64,000 nt of DNA from Io17-Chloro-G2 sp965226825 (GCA_965226825.1 CBDDED010000003.1:2480001-2544000), one strand, 5' to 3'. Shown: positions 19,981-28,939, counted from the first letter of the stretch. The notes: generated by a model not told the origin, from the sequence alone. Numbers and translations are program-made.

Positions 19981-20173
19981 ATCCAGAAGCTCCTTTCCGC
20001 TTGGATGACGCGGACTTGGGCCGGCCTCGAATCGAAATCATAACGGAAGTGAAACTTTATGCACCTACAGGCACGGAAGCCGATTTTCATATTTTTGACA
20101 GCCCTTTTGTTGATGGCCGTGGCATCAGCGTGTGCCACCCTATCAATCTCTAGGCGTTAACCCGCGGGAGCGG

Positions 20174-20505
20174 CTACCGGAGGCCACCGTTTTTTCTCTC
20201 CATAACCCGGCTCATCCACCAACAGGCGCCAATCGGAACGACCACGCTGACCGCCAAAGCTATTCCCCAGAGCATGAATTTAGTTCCGCATGGATGGTTG
20301 TCGAACCGCGCTTGGATTGTCCAAATCACTACGCTCAGACTGACCATCCCAACCACAATGCCAACTGCCACACCAAAACTGGCTCTACTCTGGGTGTGAC
20401 CCACCCGGCCAGAAGGCCAACCAATGGAGACACCCATGCGGGAGCGCTGACGCCGAGCATCAACGTGAGATACCACGTGGTGGTGATGCCGAAGTCTGGA
20501 ATCAT
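20174..20505 (-). pseudogene. Small membrane protein with a frameshift
   Basis: AGAGGAG stands about 8 bases before the ATG at 20505. The frame begins MIPDFGITTTWYLTLMLGVS, then PLVGLLAGWVTP, and runs out after about 57 codons. The membrane-like continuation SFGVAVGIVVGMVSLSVVIW ... MLWGIALAVSVVVPIGACWW is in another frame ending at 20174. A single indel near 20385-20400 joins them into a ~110-residue protein with three or four helices. Function unknown. Confidence 0.5.
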
Positions 20506-20537
20506 AGTACGGACTCCTCTTGACTAGCTGGCAGCGT

Positions 20538-20706
20538 ATGGCCGGTATACCAAATCGAATTGTAACGGAAGTGAAATTTGAGGATCGCCGGTCCCAGCGA
20601 GGCAGTAGGTCCAACCGAACCTGAGACACCGCCGAATCCCAAGCAGCTTGTCCCACCACCGCCTAAGGTCCCAGGCTACGAACCGCCTCCGCCTCCTATA
20701 GAGTAA
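20538..20706 (+). pseudogene. Possible short gene with proline-rich C terminus, frameshifted
   Basis: The plus strand reads MAGIPNRIVTEVKFED from an ATG at 20538. In a neighbouring frame it continues AGPSEAVGPTEPETPPNPKQ, then LVPPPPKVPGYEPPPPPIE, ending at TAA 20704-20706 just before an intrinsic terminator. The shared sequence AACGGAAGTGAAA also occurs near 20043, inside a similar EVKLYAPTG frame. The join is speculative, but the proline tail followed by a terminator is hard to explain otherwise. Confidence 0.3.
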
Positions 20707-20735
20707 CGGGCGAACGGGCAACAGGGAGAATCATG

Positions 20736-20766
20736 AGGGTCGGGCAAAATTTGCCTGGCCCTTTTT
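20736..20766 (+). terminator. Rho-independent terminator
   Basis: The sequence AGGGTCGGGCAA...TTGCCTGGCCCT forms a stem of about 11 pairs (two G-T) with a small A/T loop, followed directly by TTTTT. It would end plus-strand transcription 30 bases after the stop of the proline-rich frame. Confidence 0.65.
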
Positions 20767-20915
20767 AATGACGTTCGCTACTCACAGGGTCGAAGCCGGT
20801 TGGGATGGTTATGGGTAATGTTCGGCCTTTGCTTGGTGGGGGCTTTGTGCAAATAATGTTTTTTAGTCCCATTTTTATTGAGAATTGTCGAAAAGTGGGT
20901 ACCTGTTGGATTCTG

Positions 20916-20949
20916 TGTCAATGGCGGAGGCATGTTGGGCCACTGGGGC
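20916..20949 (+). mobile_element. ISNCY-like terminal repeat relic abutting IS21
   Basis: The stretch TGTCAATGGCGGAGGCATGT with the following TGGGCCACTGGGG is the same terminal sequence as both ends of the ISNCY-like element at 45235-46944. Here it runs directly into the IS21 left end. It is either a solo end left by deletion or part of a composite border. Confidence 0.55.
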
Positions 20950-21095
20950 GGAGTAAAACTGTACCACCTGGTGTGTAAGGCCAGCGAAAAAGTCCGAGCT
21001 AACTGGCCAGCATAAATGTCCGCGCCAATTGTTGAGGGAAATGCCCTGATGACGGGAGGGGCAGCAGATGGCAGGCAGGAAGGTCTTGATGCAAC

Positions 21096-21878
21096 CTATT
21101 CTTCGTGAGGCTCTTCTCGAGTCTGGGAGACAACTCCCTCTCTGCTACGCTTGAGCCGGTAGCTCTCGCCGTTCATCTCCAGGATGTGGACGTGGTGGGT
21201 GAGCCGGTCCAGCAGGGCCCCGGTCAGGCGCTCCGAGCCGAAGACCTCGGTCCACTCGTTGAAAGGAAGGTTGGTGGTCACCAGGATTGAGCCCCGCTCG
21301 TAGCGCTGGCTGAAGACCTCGAAGAGCAGTTCCGCCCCGGTGGGTGACAGGGGCACGAAGCCCAGTTCGTCGATGATCAGCAGGCTGAGGCGGGAAAGTT
21401 GTCTCTGGAGGTTGAGCAGACGCCTCTCGTCTCTGGCCTCCATCAACTCGTGGACCAGGGCGGCGGCCGTGGTGAAGCCCACCGACATCCCTTTCTGGCA
21501 GGCGGCCAGGCCCAGTCCCAGGGCCACGTGGGTCTTGCCGGTGCCGCTGTTTCCGACGGCGATGATATTCTCCCGGCGCTGGATGTATTCGCAACGTGCC
21601 AGTTCCATCACCAGGGACTTGTTCACCGAGGGGATGGCGGTAAAGTCGAAGGTGTCCAGGCTTTTGACGGCAGGGAACCGGGCCGCCCGGATCCGCCGCT
21701 CCACCATACGCTGGTGGCGGTCGATGAGTTCCAGTTCCGCCAGCCTGAGCAGGTATTGAGAGTGGTCTGTGCCCTCGGCGGCGCACTGGGAGGCCATCTT
21801 CCCGTATTCCCTGAGGAAGCTGGGCAGTTTCAGTTCCTTCAGATGGTGTTCCAGCAGCAGCGTGGACCGGTTGTTCAT
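21096..21878 (-). CDS. istB: IS21 helper ATPase IstB
   Basis: This 260-residue AAA+ ATPase is full length. It starts MNNRSTLLLEHHLKELKLPS. Walker A is GNSGTGKTHVALGLG, Walker B is LLIIDELGFVPLS, and sensor TTNLPFNEW follows. IstB forms oligomers on target DNA and activates the IstA transposase. Its ATG overlaps the istA stop by 4 bases, giving coupled translation. No lesions were seen. Confidence 0.95.
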   Translation of the reverse strand: MNNRSTLLLEHHLKELKLPSFLREYGKMASQCAAEGTDHSQYLLRLAELELIDRHQRMVERRIRAARFPAVKSLDTFDFTAIPSVNKSLVMELARCEYIQRRENIIAVGNSGTGKTHVALGLGLAACQKGMSVGFTTAAALVHELMEARDERRLLNLQRQLSRLSLLIIDELGFVPLSPTGAELLFEVFSQRYERGSILVTTNLPFNEWTEVFGSERLTGALLDRLTHHVHILEMNGESYRLKRSREGVVSQTREEPHEE

Positions 21879-23374
21879 GCCGCCCTCCCTGCGAGGAGAG
21901 TCATATAGTCTCGTGTCGATGTGGTGCTGACCCTAACCCTGGGCAGGTAGGGATACAGATCCAGGTCGAGGCGGGGCGGCCGGCCTTCCAGCCGGCAGAG
22001 CACCAGATGCTTCACCGCGTCGAAGCTCAAAGCCCCCAACCGGAGGGCATCCCGAACCGCGGCGTGGACTTCCCCAGGCGAAAAATGCTCCAATAGCCGG
22101 AGCACCTGGACGAACTCCCGCTTGCCCCTTCGTCCCATCCGGGACTCCAGCAGGCGTCGCAGCGTGGCGAACTCCTCGGGAAGGTCCCATCCCTGCAGGG
22201 GAGCGGCCTGGTCCAGGGCACCCGTCTTCTGCTCCAGCAGGGGCAGGTAGTGGACGGGGTCGAACACAAAATCATCCCGCTGGTAGGAGCGGTGATGGCG
22301 GGCGATGACCTCGGACCCGCAGCTGATCACCACCCGGTCCACGTAGCCTTTTACCAGAACGTCCCGGTGTCCGTAGGCCACCGGGGCCGAGTAATCGTTG
22401 GTCCGGTACCTCACCAGTGACAACGAACTCACCCGGCCCGCCTGCTTCTCGCAGGCGTCATAGGGCGCCTCCGGCAGAGGCAGAAGGGCCTCCAGGTCCC
22501 GTTCCATCCGTTGACCTATGCTCTCTGAGTGGCCCCTCAACCTGGCATCCATCCGCGCCAGGCAGCGACGCTCCAGGTGGGCGTTCAGGGCCTCAAAGCT
22601 CTCGAAGGACGGGACCGGCACCAGAAAGTTGCGCCGCATATAGCCGACCATCCCCTCGACCTTCCCCTTGTCGTTGCCCTTGCCGGGACGCCCGAACCGG
22701 TCATCGAACAGGTAGTGGGACTGGAGTTCCGTGAAGGCCCGGGTGCGCTTCCTCCGTCCATCCCCCAGTATCCTGGCCACCGCCAGCTTGGTGTTGTCAT
22801 ACAGGATGCTCTGGGGCACTCCGCCCAGGAAGGCGAAGGCCGACACGTGGCCGTCCAGGAACGCCTCGGTGGTCTCGGCTGGATATGCCTTCACGAAGCA
22901 TCCGTCGCTATGGGGCAGGTCCAGGACGAAGCAGTGGGCTTTCTGTTCCACCCCGCCGATGATCACCAGGGCCTCGCCGAAGTCGCACTGGGCGTGGCCC
23001 GGCGGATGGGACAGGGGCACGAACATCTCCTGCGACCCGCGGCGGTGCTCCCTCACGTAGTCCTTGACTATGGTGTACTGGCCGCCGAACCCATGCTCGT
23101 CCCTGAGTCGCTGGAAGATCCGCTGGGCTGTGTGGCGCTGCTTCCTGGGACGCCTGAGGTCGTCTACCAGGATTTGGTCGATGACGCCGGTGAAGGGCTC
23201 CAGCTTGGGACGCCGGGGCGGATTCTGCCGCCGGTAGCCCGGCGGCGCTGAGTAGGCCAGAATCTTGCGCACCGTGTCCCGGTGCAGGCCGAAAACCCGG
23301 GAGACCTCCCGTATGCTCATCCCATCCACCATCACCGCCCGTCGGACCCTTAGATACACGTCCACCTGGTACAT
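21875..23374 (-). CDS. istA: IS21 transposase IstA
   Basis: The protein is about 499 residues from ATG 23374 (MYQVDVYLRVRRAVMVDGMS), preferred over an in-frame upstream ATG because the family starts here. An N-terminal helix-turn-helix (IREVSRVFGLHRDTVRKIL) is followed by the DDE integrase core with QCDFGEALV, SILYDNTKLAV and KGKVEGMVGYMRRNFL. A Mu-transposase-like C-terminal region follows. It cuts and joins IS21 ends with IstB. The frame is intact. Confidence 0.95.
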   Translation of the reverse strand: MYQVDVYLRVRRAVMVDGMSIREVSRVFGLHRDTVRKILAYSAPPGYRRQNPPRRPKLEPFTGVIDQILVDDLRRPRKQRHTAQRIFQRLRDEHGFGGQYTIVKDYVREHRRGSQEMFVPLSHPPGHAQCDFGEALVIIGGVEQKAHCFVLDLPHSDGCFVKAYPAETTEAFLDGHVSAFAFLGGVPQSILYDNTKLAVARILGDGRRKRTRAFTELQSHYLFDDRFGRPGKGNDKGKVEGMVGYMRRNFLVPVPSFESFEALNAHLERRCLARMDARLRGHSESIGQRMERDLEALLPLPEAPYDACEKQAGRVSSLSLVRYRTNDYSAPVAYGHRDVLVKGYVDRVVISCGSEVIARHHRSYQRDDFVFDPVHYLPLLEQKTGALDQAAPLQGWDLPEEFATLRRLLESRMGRRGKREFVQVLRLLEHFSPGEVHAAVRDALRLGALSFDAVKHLVLCRLEGRPPRLDLDLYPYLPRVRVSTTSTRDYMTLLAGRAA

Positions 23375-23568
23375 CCATCCCACCGCCCATAAGCACGACT
23401 TCGAACCTATGGATGGCAGAGGTCGGTACATTTTTCAACCGCCACAATGTCAGGCAGTCAATCCGTCCAGGTGGTCCACTTTACCTCCGCCTTTTCCTTT
23501 GTTTGGAATGATTGGTCGGGTCTGCCGAGGTGTTACTTGATGAAGGATTTCAGGTCCTGGGTGCTGTC

Positions 23569-24333
23569 CTACCGGAGAACGTGTGTTGGGGATGCCAGGT
23601 TTTTCATGATCGGTGTTCTCATTTGGGCTTTTTCGTCCTCGCGTTCCTGCCAGCTCTCTATGATGTCCTCCATGGCCTCTGTGAGTTGGTTCGTTGTCTG
23701 GGGGGAGTGGAGTTCTTCGGGTATCAGGGACGTGAGGGCCCTGAGGTATTCCCTGGTGTTGTCGTCGTCCTGGAATCCGTCTGGGACATAATCGTCATTG
23801 TCCTCTTCTTCTCCCGGTTTCTTCCAGAGGAGTTGTTCCTGGACTTGGGTCATGTGCTGGCTGAATTCCACCTCGTCTCGGAAGGTCAGTGCGGCGCCGG
23901 TTGATGCCTCGAGCAGGATTCTTCCTTGCTCCACCTTTTTTTCGTCGTGGTCCAGGAGTCCATCGTTGATTCGGGCCTCCGCGACGTCCATAATTATGTT
24001 TGTGAAGTTGGCTGTGGCCTGGAGTTGTTCTCTCCAGTTCTCCCCGTGGTTCTTGGAGAACTTGGTGGGGTCCATGATTGGGTTCTCGTTGCCGACATGG
24101 AGTTTGATGGCGCCGTACTTGATTTCTTTGGAGAATTTCTCAGCGCGGAGTGCCGGGTCCTGAACTTGGTCGTCGGACCCGGAAAGATGGGTGTTGTAGG
24201 AGAGGTTCTTGTAGGCGGCCATGACTAGGTCGTTCCCGACCTTGGGGTTCTAGGTCGCCATCTTCTTGAGGTCCAGGTTGTCGTGGGGCTGCTCTTTTTC
24301 TTCGTAATTGTAGTTGACGGTTTTATCGCTCAT
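23569..24333 (-). CDS. Unknown acidic helical protein, interrupted by an in-frame TAG
   Basis: AGGAGG lies before the ATG at 24333, and the frame reads MSDKTVNYNYEEKEQPHDNL ... KKMAT. TAG follows at codon 28 (24250-24252), then NPKVGNDLVMAAYKNLSYNT continues in the same frame to a stop at 23569. The internal ATG at 24222 has no ribosome site. The downstream part is helical and acidic (TQVQEQLLWKKPGEEEDNDD, ATANFTNIIMDVAEARIND). I recognise no domain. It is the last gene of the unknown series. Either the TAG is a mutation, or it is read through. Confidence 0.6.
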
Positions 24334-24381
24334 AACAGTCTTGCCTCCTATGTGATGATGAGAATTCTTCCAGGTCGTGGT

Positions 24382-25537
24382 TCAGATTCCCTGGTTAACC
24401 GTGTTCTTCTGGGCTGCTTCCCTGGCTATTTCGAGGCGCCTCTGGTTCTCTCCGTTGAACCTGGTGCCGTCGTGCCAGTCCCTCCTGGGGTATCTCTCCC
24501 GAGCGGGCCAGTGTCACCTCTCCTTGGAGTTTTATGAGGTTCTCAAAGGACTGGTTGTATATGTCCTTGTCCCTCTGACCCAGGCCGTATTCGGTGATGC
24601 TCTCGATGCTGCTGAGCCGGTCTGAGAGGTAGACCAACATGGGAACGTGGGCCGGGTGTGTTGCGTGTTCTTCGTGTCTGAAGCTGTCTATCTGGGCATT
24701 CACGGGATGGGAGATATGCTCTACAAGTTCTGGAATCACGTCTCTTCTGTATCTGGCAGATGCGTGTCCTGTATCGTCGTGGTCCGGGGCCCCGGGATTG
24801 TTGATCGTGTCGTAGATTGCGTCCGTGGAGGGTGCGCCGTGTTCGCTGTCCATCCATGAGGGGCTGGGGTCGTTGCCGTCCTGGCTTTTTACGACTCGGA
24901 GTTCCTGCGCAAGTTCTGGGTTTGACTCCTGCAGGGCCTCTATGAATGACGGGCGGAAGTCTGTGATGCTCTCCATGAGGTGCGCGTCGGTGCTCAGGTT
25001 CTGGAGTTGGGTCAGGGCTTCAACGAATCCTTCATCATCTCCGTGGATGAGCGCGATGGATGCGTCTTCATGGAAGCTGGCTATGCGTCTGGCAGTATCT
25101 TCCGCCATGCTTGGTATGGAGTCCCTGAAGGGCGCATTTGGATCTTGGTCTCGGAACTGGGTGAGCGCCTTATCGGCGGGCTTGGACATTGCGTCGACCA
25201 CTCTGTATGCGGCGGACTCGATGTCCTCGTAGACGGCGTCGGATTTGGCATCCGAGAAGGATTCGAAGATCCTGCCGGCGGCGCTGTCCGGGTCCAACCG
25301 GTACTCGTACCTGGATTCGTCCTCGCTGGTGTGGTGGAGTTTCCGGTGGTCTTCTGTATTCCAGGGCGCTTCTCGGTGGTCCAATTTTCCATTGTGGGCC
25401 ATCTTGAGGTCGTCGAACAATTCTCGGTGATTGGTTTCCATCTCCGTTGTGAACCGGTCGGAGACGGGGCCTTCTGGGCTCCACTCGAGGTCTTCCTGGT
25501 CAGTATCGGTCGTGTACTTTGATCGGTAGCTGGTCAT
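24382..25537 (-). CDS. Unknown ~385-residue acidic protein, C-terminal frameshift
   Basis: The gene starts at 25537 behind GAAGGAGG with MTSYRSKYTTDTDQEDLEWS. It is rich in Asp, Glu and His with long helices (DARTARRIA-like, SFIEALQESNPELAQELRVV), and mentions no known motif. The main frame drifts into low-complexity Arg/Glu after LARSGEIP. A neighbouring frame gives a more protein-like tail, RYPRRDWHDGTRFNGENQRR ... NQGI, ending at 24382, so one indel near 24500 is likely. It precedes the 23.6 kb gene in the same series. Confidence 0.55.
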
Positions 25538-25614
25538 GTAGACCTCCTTCTCGTTCTTCGTCTCTGTTCTGATTTTAGATGATCATGGTCTGTTTGTGAT
25601 TCTCATTTCTGTGT

Positions 25615-26292
25615 TTAACTGCTGATTTCGTCTTGGGTTTGGGGCTTGCCCTGGTGGCTCATGTGCCAGGTGCAACTCAGAGCCCCGTGCCACATGGTCG
25701 CGTCTTGGATGGCTTTGTTAATCTTGCCCTGGGGTCTGGGCCGTCGGTTTGAACTCTCCATGTTTCCAGGTTGCACGGCGATGATGATGTACGGTTCTTC
25801 CGGTACTTTCTTGTAGGGAAATACGTGGACCTCCAGGCCCCGTGTGTACTGGAGCTGGTTGTTCAGCCCGATCCACTCGGGGTCTCTGTAGAGCCGGGTG
25901 ATTATGATGGCGCCGTCGTCAATGTTGTTGTCGGGTTCTTTGGGTGCGGGTTTCTGCGTGTTGATAATCATCCCGATGTATTTGTTGTTGGTGCCGTCGG
26001 CGGCTATCGGTATGATGTCGGTGCCGTTGCTGGTTTGCTTCGCTTCGACGAGTTGTTTGAACTGCTCGCGAGCCCAGAGGGTGAAGAGGTGAATCTCCAG
26101 GTAGTCCAGGAGCATCCAGATGTCATGTTCGTCCGGGCTTAACTCTCCGGGCCTGTTCCAGGGAGTCAAGTGTTTGGGGTTTCTTTCTCCTTCTTTTATG
26201 TCCTGTTCGATGCGCAGTTCGGCGAGTTTTATGCGCCTTCTGCTGGGAGTTCCGGGGCGGCCGGCCATTTCGATTACGTTGGCGTCTGGCAT
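25615..26292 (-). CDS. Unknown paralogue family, copy 3 (225 residues)
   Basis: This is one of three tandem homologues. The shared framework is MAGRPGTPSRRRIKLAEL near the N terminus, DIWMLLDYLEI, AADGTNNKYIGMII, then LYRDPEWIGLNNQLQYTRG and LEVHVFPYKKVPEEPYIIIA. It ends with INKAIQDATMWHGALSCTWH. The second half looks like an alternating beta/alpha domain. AAGGAG stands 5-6 bases before ATG 26292. No metal, nucleotide or catalytic signature is obvious; an invariant DPxW and the pair MWxxxxxCT are the best candidate functional residues. Family not recognised. Confidence 0.65.
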   Translation of the reverse strand: MPDANVIEMAGRPGTPSRRRIKLAELRIEQDIKEGERNPKHLTPWNRPGELSPDEHDIWMLLDYLEIHLFTLWAREQFKQLVEAKQTSNGTDIIPIAADGTNNKYIGMIINTQKPAPKEPDNNIDDGAIIITRLYRDPEWIGLNNQLQYTRGLEVHVFPYKKVPEEPYIIIAVQPGNMESSNRRPRPQGKINKAIQDATMWHGALSCTWHMSHQGKPQTQDEISS

Positions 26293-26322
26293 CTTTTCTC
26301 CTTTCAGGACTGAGGCGAAGGG

Positions 26323-27000
26323 TCAGATTTCGTCTTTGTCTTCATCCTGTGGCTTGTCTTCGTCGCTGACGTGAAAGGTGCAGCTCACTGCTCCGTACCA
26401 CATGGTCGCTTCCCGGATGGCCTTGTTGATCTCGTTCTGGGGTTCGGTCTGTCCCGGATGGTCCTCTATGTGTTCTATGTTCCCGGGTCGCACTGCGAGG
26501 ATTACCTGGGGCTCCTGTGGGGCGTCGTTGTATCCGAAAACGTGGACCTCGAGGTCCTTGCACAACCTGAGTTGCTCGTGGAGCCCGACCCAGTCTGGGT
26601 CTCGGTACAGGCAGGTGATGATGATTCCGTGTTCCTCCGGGTCGCTCTCTGTGTCGTCTTCGTCTGGTTCTCCCAGGTCGATCAGCATCCCGATGAATTT
26701 GTCGTTGGATCCGTTGGCGGCGAAGGGAAGGATGTCCATATTCTCTTGGATTTGTTCGGCGCTGTTCAGGCGTTCGACCTCGTCATGCGCGTCCATGCTG
26801 AATTGGTAGATTTCCTCGTAGTCGTGGAGCATCCAGACGTCTGCGTATGCGGGGTTAAATTGGTCGGGCTGGTCCCAGATGGGTGTGTAGTCCGGGTCTG
26901 CTTCCTGGAGCTTGAAGTCTCGCTCCATGAGGAGGTCAACCAGTTCGAGGCGTTCTCTGCTGGGTGTTCCGGGGCGGCCGGCCATGTCGATGAGTCTCAT
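26323..27000 (-). CDS. Unknown paralogue family, copy 2 (225 residues)
   Basis: This copy shares the framework of its two neighbours: MAGRPGTPSRERLELVDLL, DVWMLHDYEEI, AANGSNDKFIGMLI, IIITCLYRDPDWVGLHEQL, LEVHVFGYNDAPQEPQVILA and INKAIREATMWYGAVSCTFH. The spacer in the middle (about residues 120-132) and the tail are very acidic. AAGGAG precedes the ATG at 27000. The 30-base gap to the next gene suggests one operon. Divergence among copies is high at the protein level, so the duplication is old and each copy may have its own role. Confidence 0.65.
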   Translation of the reverse strand: MRLIDMAGRPGTPSRERLELVDLLMERDFKLQEADPDYTPIWDQPDQFNPAYADVWMLHDYEEIYQFSMDAHDEVERLNSAEQIQENMDILPFAANGSNDKFIGMLIDLGEPDEDDTESDPEEHGIIITCLYRDPDWVGLHEQLRLCKDLEVHVFGYNDAPQEPQVILAVRPGNIEHIEDHPGQTEPQNEINKAIREATMWYGAVSCTFHVSDEDKPQDEDKDEI

Positions 27001-27139
27001 TTGGTAACTCCTTGGGTGGGTTTTGGTCTTGAGCTGGACCGTGTTCTGGGAGTCTCGCGTTGCTGTACCGCTGAACGGGTGGAGAATTACGCAGGGGGGT
27101 GGCTACCTGGGTACGGTGTAGACCGCGTTGAGTGGGTGT

Positions 27140-27844
27140 TTAACTCTGCTCTTGGTTCGAAAGATCGTTCTCTTGGTCCTGGGGTTTGTTCTCGTCAATG
27201 ACGTGGAAGGTGCAACTTCGCGCTTCGTACCACATGGTCGCTTCCCGGACGGCCTCGTTGATTTCGCCCTGGGGTTGGGGTTGCTCGGCCCCGCCCTCTA
27301 TGTAGCCAGGCCGTACCGCGATGATCAGGTAGGGTTCCTCCGGGTCGTCTTTGTATGAAAAGACGTGGACCTCCAGGCCTCGGCAATCCTGGAGTTGCTC
27401 GTTCAGTCCGACCCACTCCGGATCCCTGTAGAGGCAGGTGACTATGATGCCGTCTTCTTCCTCTTCCAGGTTGTCGGGTTCGCCTGCATCGTCGACTCTG
27501 TCGTTGCGGCGGTCGATCAGCATCCCGATGAACTTTTCGTTGGTGCCGTTGGCGGCCAGGTCCAGCATGTCGATGTTGTTGTTGATCTGCTCGGTATCAT
27601 CAAGTTGCGCCAGCTGCTCGTGGGCTTCCATGCTGAAGAAGTAGATGTCCAGGTAGTCCAGCAACATCAGGACGTCGTGGTGGGCAGGGTTGGGCTCACT
27701 GGGCTTTTCCCAAGGGCATACGTGTTTCGGGTCTATATTCGCTCGTCCGGCGTCCTGGTGAATGAGCAGGTCAGCCATTTCCAGTCGTGTCCTGCTGGGG
27801 GTTCCGGGGCGTCCGCCCATCTGGATGATGTTCATGTTCCGCAA
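27140..27844 (-). CDS. Unknown paralogue family, copy 1 (234 residues)
   Basis: This is the first and longest of the three paralogues: MGGRPGTPSRTRLEMADLL, DVLMLLDYLDI, AANGTNEKFIGMLI, an acidic insert (EPDNLEEEEDG), then IIVTCLYRDPEWVGLNEQLQ, LEVHVFSYKDDPEEPYLIIA and INEAVREATMWYEARSCTFH. The start is TTG 27844 with AGAGGAG 6-7 bases upstream; ATG 27835 is the alternative. It is nearest in sequence to copy 2. A 139-base gap without a recognised feature separates it from copy 2. Function unknown. Confidence 0.65.
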   Translation of the reverse strand: MRNMNIIQMGGRPGTPSRTRLEMADLLIHQDAGRANIDPKHVCPWEKPSEPNPAHHDVLMLLDYLDIYFFSMEAHEQLAQLDDTEQINNNIDMLDLAANGTNEKFIGMLIDRRNDRVDDAGEPDNLEEEEDGIIVTCLYRDPEWVGLNEQLQDCRGLEVHVFSYKDDPEEPYLIIAVRPGYIEGGAEQPQPQGEINEAVREATMWYEARSCTFHVIDENKPQDQENDLSNQEQS

Positions 27845-27871
27845 TTTTTGCTCCTCTCTTGGGGGGATTGC

Positions 27872-28144
27872 TTAGTGAGTGGAGCCGTCCGTGGTGATGA
27901 CTTCGATTCCGAGGGCGCTGAGTTCCTTGATGACCGTCTGTGCTTGGCTGGGTGTGCCTAGTACGGTTATTGAAGAGACGACCAGGACGTCGAATGTCCT
28001 GGGTTTTCGTTTGGCGCTCCGGATTATTTTCCGTAGTTCCGGGGGTCTGGGCTTTCCATCGAGATTGATTTGCTCCGGTCCGTCTTCGCTCATGTTTCTG
28101 ACGTAGGCGACTGCTCTTTTTTGGGGTTGGGGTTGTGTGGTCAT
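27872..28144 (-). CDS. 90-residue serine-recombinase-like protein, probably non-catalytic
   Basis: The sequence RAVAYVRNMSEDG and then FDVLVVSSITVLGTPSQAQT with IKELSALGIEVITTDG matches the fold pattern of the resolvase N-terminal domain. The usual DRLxR segment that carries catalytic arginines reads SITVLGTPS instead. The active-site serine spacing after YVR is shifted by one residue. There is no DNA-binding C-terminal domain. AGAGGTAAG precedes the ATG at 28144. It could be a regulatory or structural relative. It lies between the paralogues and the 243-residue gene. Confidence 0.55.
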   Translation of the reverse strand: MTTQPQPQKRAVAYVRNMSEDGPEQINLDGKPRPPELRKIIRSAKRKPRTFDVLVVSSITVLGTPSQAQTVIKELSALGIEVITTDGSTH

Positions 28145-28180
28145 GGTACTTACCTCTTTGGGGTTTGGATAGATTATGGA

Positions 28181-28912
28181 TCAGGGGTTGGGTTCCTGGT
28201 CCTGGCTCGGGGGTGGCCAGGATGCGGCCAGGGGGTGGTGTCCGGGGCGTTCTCCGAGGAATCTGCGTCCGATGATTGTGTGGGTGAGTGTCATTATTTC
28301 CAGGAGTTCTTTCTGGGCGGAGATTTGGTCTGTTAGGATGATGGACCGGCTGTTTATGCTGATGTAAGGGACGGTGTTTGGGAACCCTGGTGGGCCCTCA
28401 TTGGACCAGGATAGCGTGTTGAGGAAGGGGCGGCCGCCCTCCCTGATGTGTGTGCTGGTCTCGGGTTGTTGGAGGTCAAGGGGGGCTCCGGGCGGTGGTC
28501 TGTGGGTGTTGGCAATCAGGAGGACCTCGACTTGGGTCAATCCACGGTCGAATGGCATTATGGTGCGGGGTTTATCTTTGGGTTCAGGACTGATGGCCAG
28601 GGCCTTGGTGATGATTTTGCTGGCATGTTCGAGTTGGGTGGTCAGGTTGGCGTCTTTGTCGAGTTCGAAGCCGAATTGTGACCTGTATCTGACAGTGTGT
28701 ACCTGCATGTCCGTTAGGGTGACCCGAATGACATCGTCCTGGAATCTTTCAAAGCTGAGGAAGTATTCCCTTTTGAGCCTGCCGACGAATTGGGCCAATT
28801 TGAAGGCTTCCATCTCGTCTCGGATCATGCTTCTTCCGATGGTGTTGACTTCCATGTAGAAGATGTGGATGTCGGGGAAGGTTCGTTGGTCGGTGGTTTG
28901 TGGGGTGGTCAT
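28181..28912 (-). CDS. Unknown 243-residue protein
   Basis: It starts at ATG 28912 with CAGGAG 7 bases upstream: MTTPQTTDQRTFPDIHIFYM, then DEMEAFKLAQFVGRLKREYF. The first half alternates strands and helices, with DVIRVTLTDMQVHTVRYRSQ. A Pro-rich stretch (HRPPPGAPLDLQQPETSTH) follows, and the C-terminal third reads TVPYISINSRSIILTDQISA. No family was recognised. It is the first intact gene of the unknown series, 27 bases after the TnpB stop. Confidence 0.6.
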   Translation of the reverse strand: MTTPQTTDQRTFPDIHIFYMEVNTIGRSMIRDEMEAFKLAQFVGRLKREYFLSFERFQDDVIRVTLTDMQVHTVRYRSQFGFELDKDANLTTQLEHASKIITKALAISPEPKDKPRTIMPFDRGLTQVEVLLIANTHRPPPGAPLDLQQPETSTHIREGGRPFLNTLSWSNEGPPGFPNTVPYISINSRSIILTDQISAQKELLEIMTLTHTIIGRRFLGERPGHHPLAASWPPPSQDQEPNP

Positions 28913-28939
28913 GATTCTCCTGAGAAAATTGCAAAACTC

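Larger units (their letters stand above)
20950..23488 (-). mobile_element. IS21-family insertion sequence
   Basis: The istA/istB pair is bounded by candidate inverted repeats. Positions 20950-20971 and the reverse complement of 23467-23488 match at 18 of 22 bases, both ending in ACCACCTGG. Inside the left end is a copy of CCAGCATAAATGTCC, a subterminal motif also found in the ISNCY-like element. Both genes look intact, so this copy could be active. The outermost ends are not certain. Confidence 0.8.
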
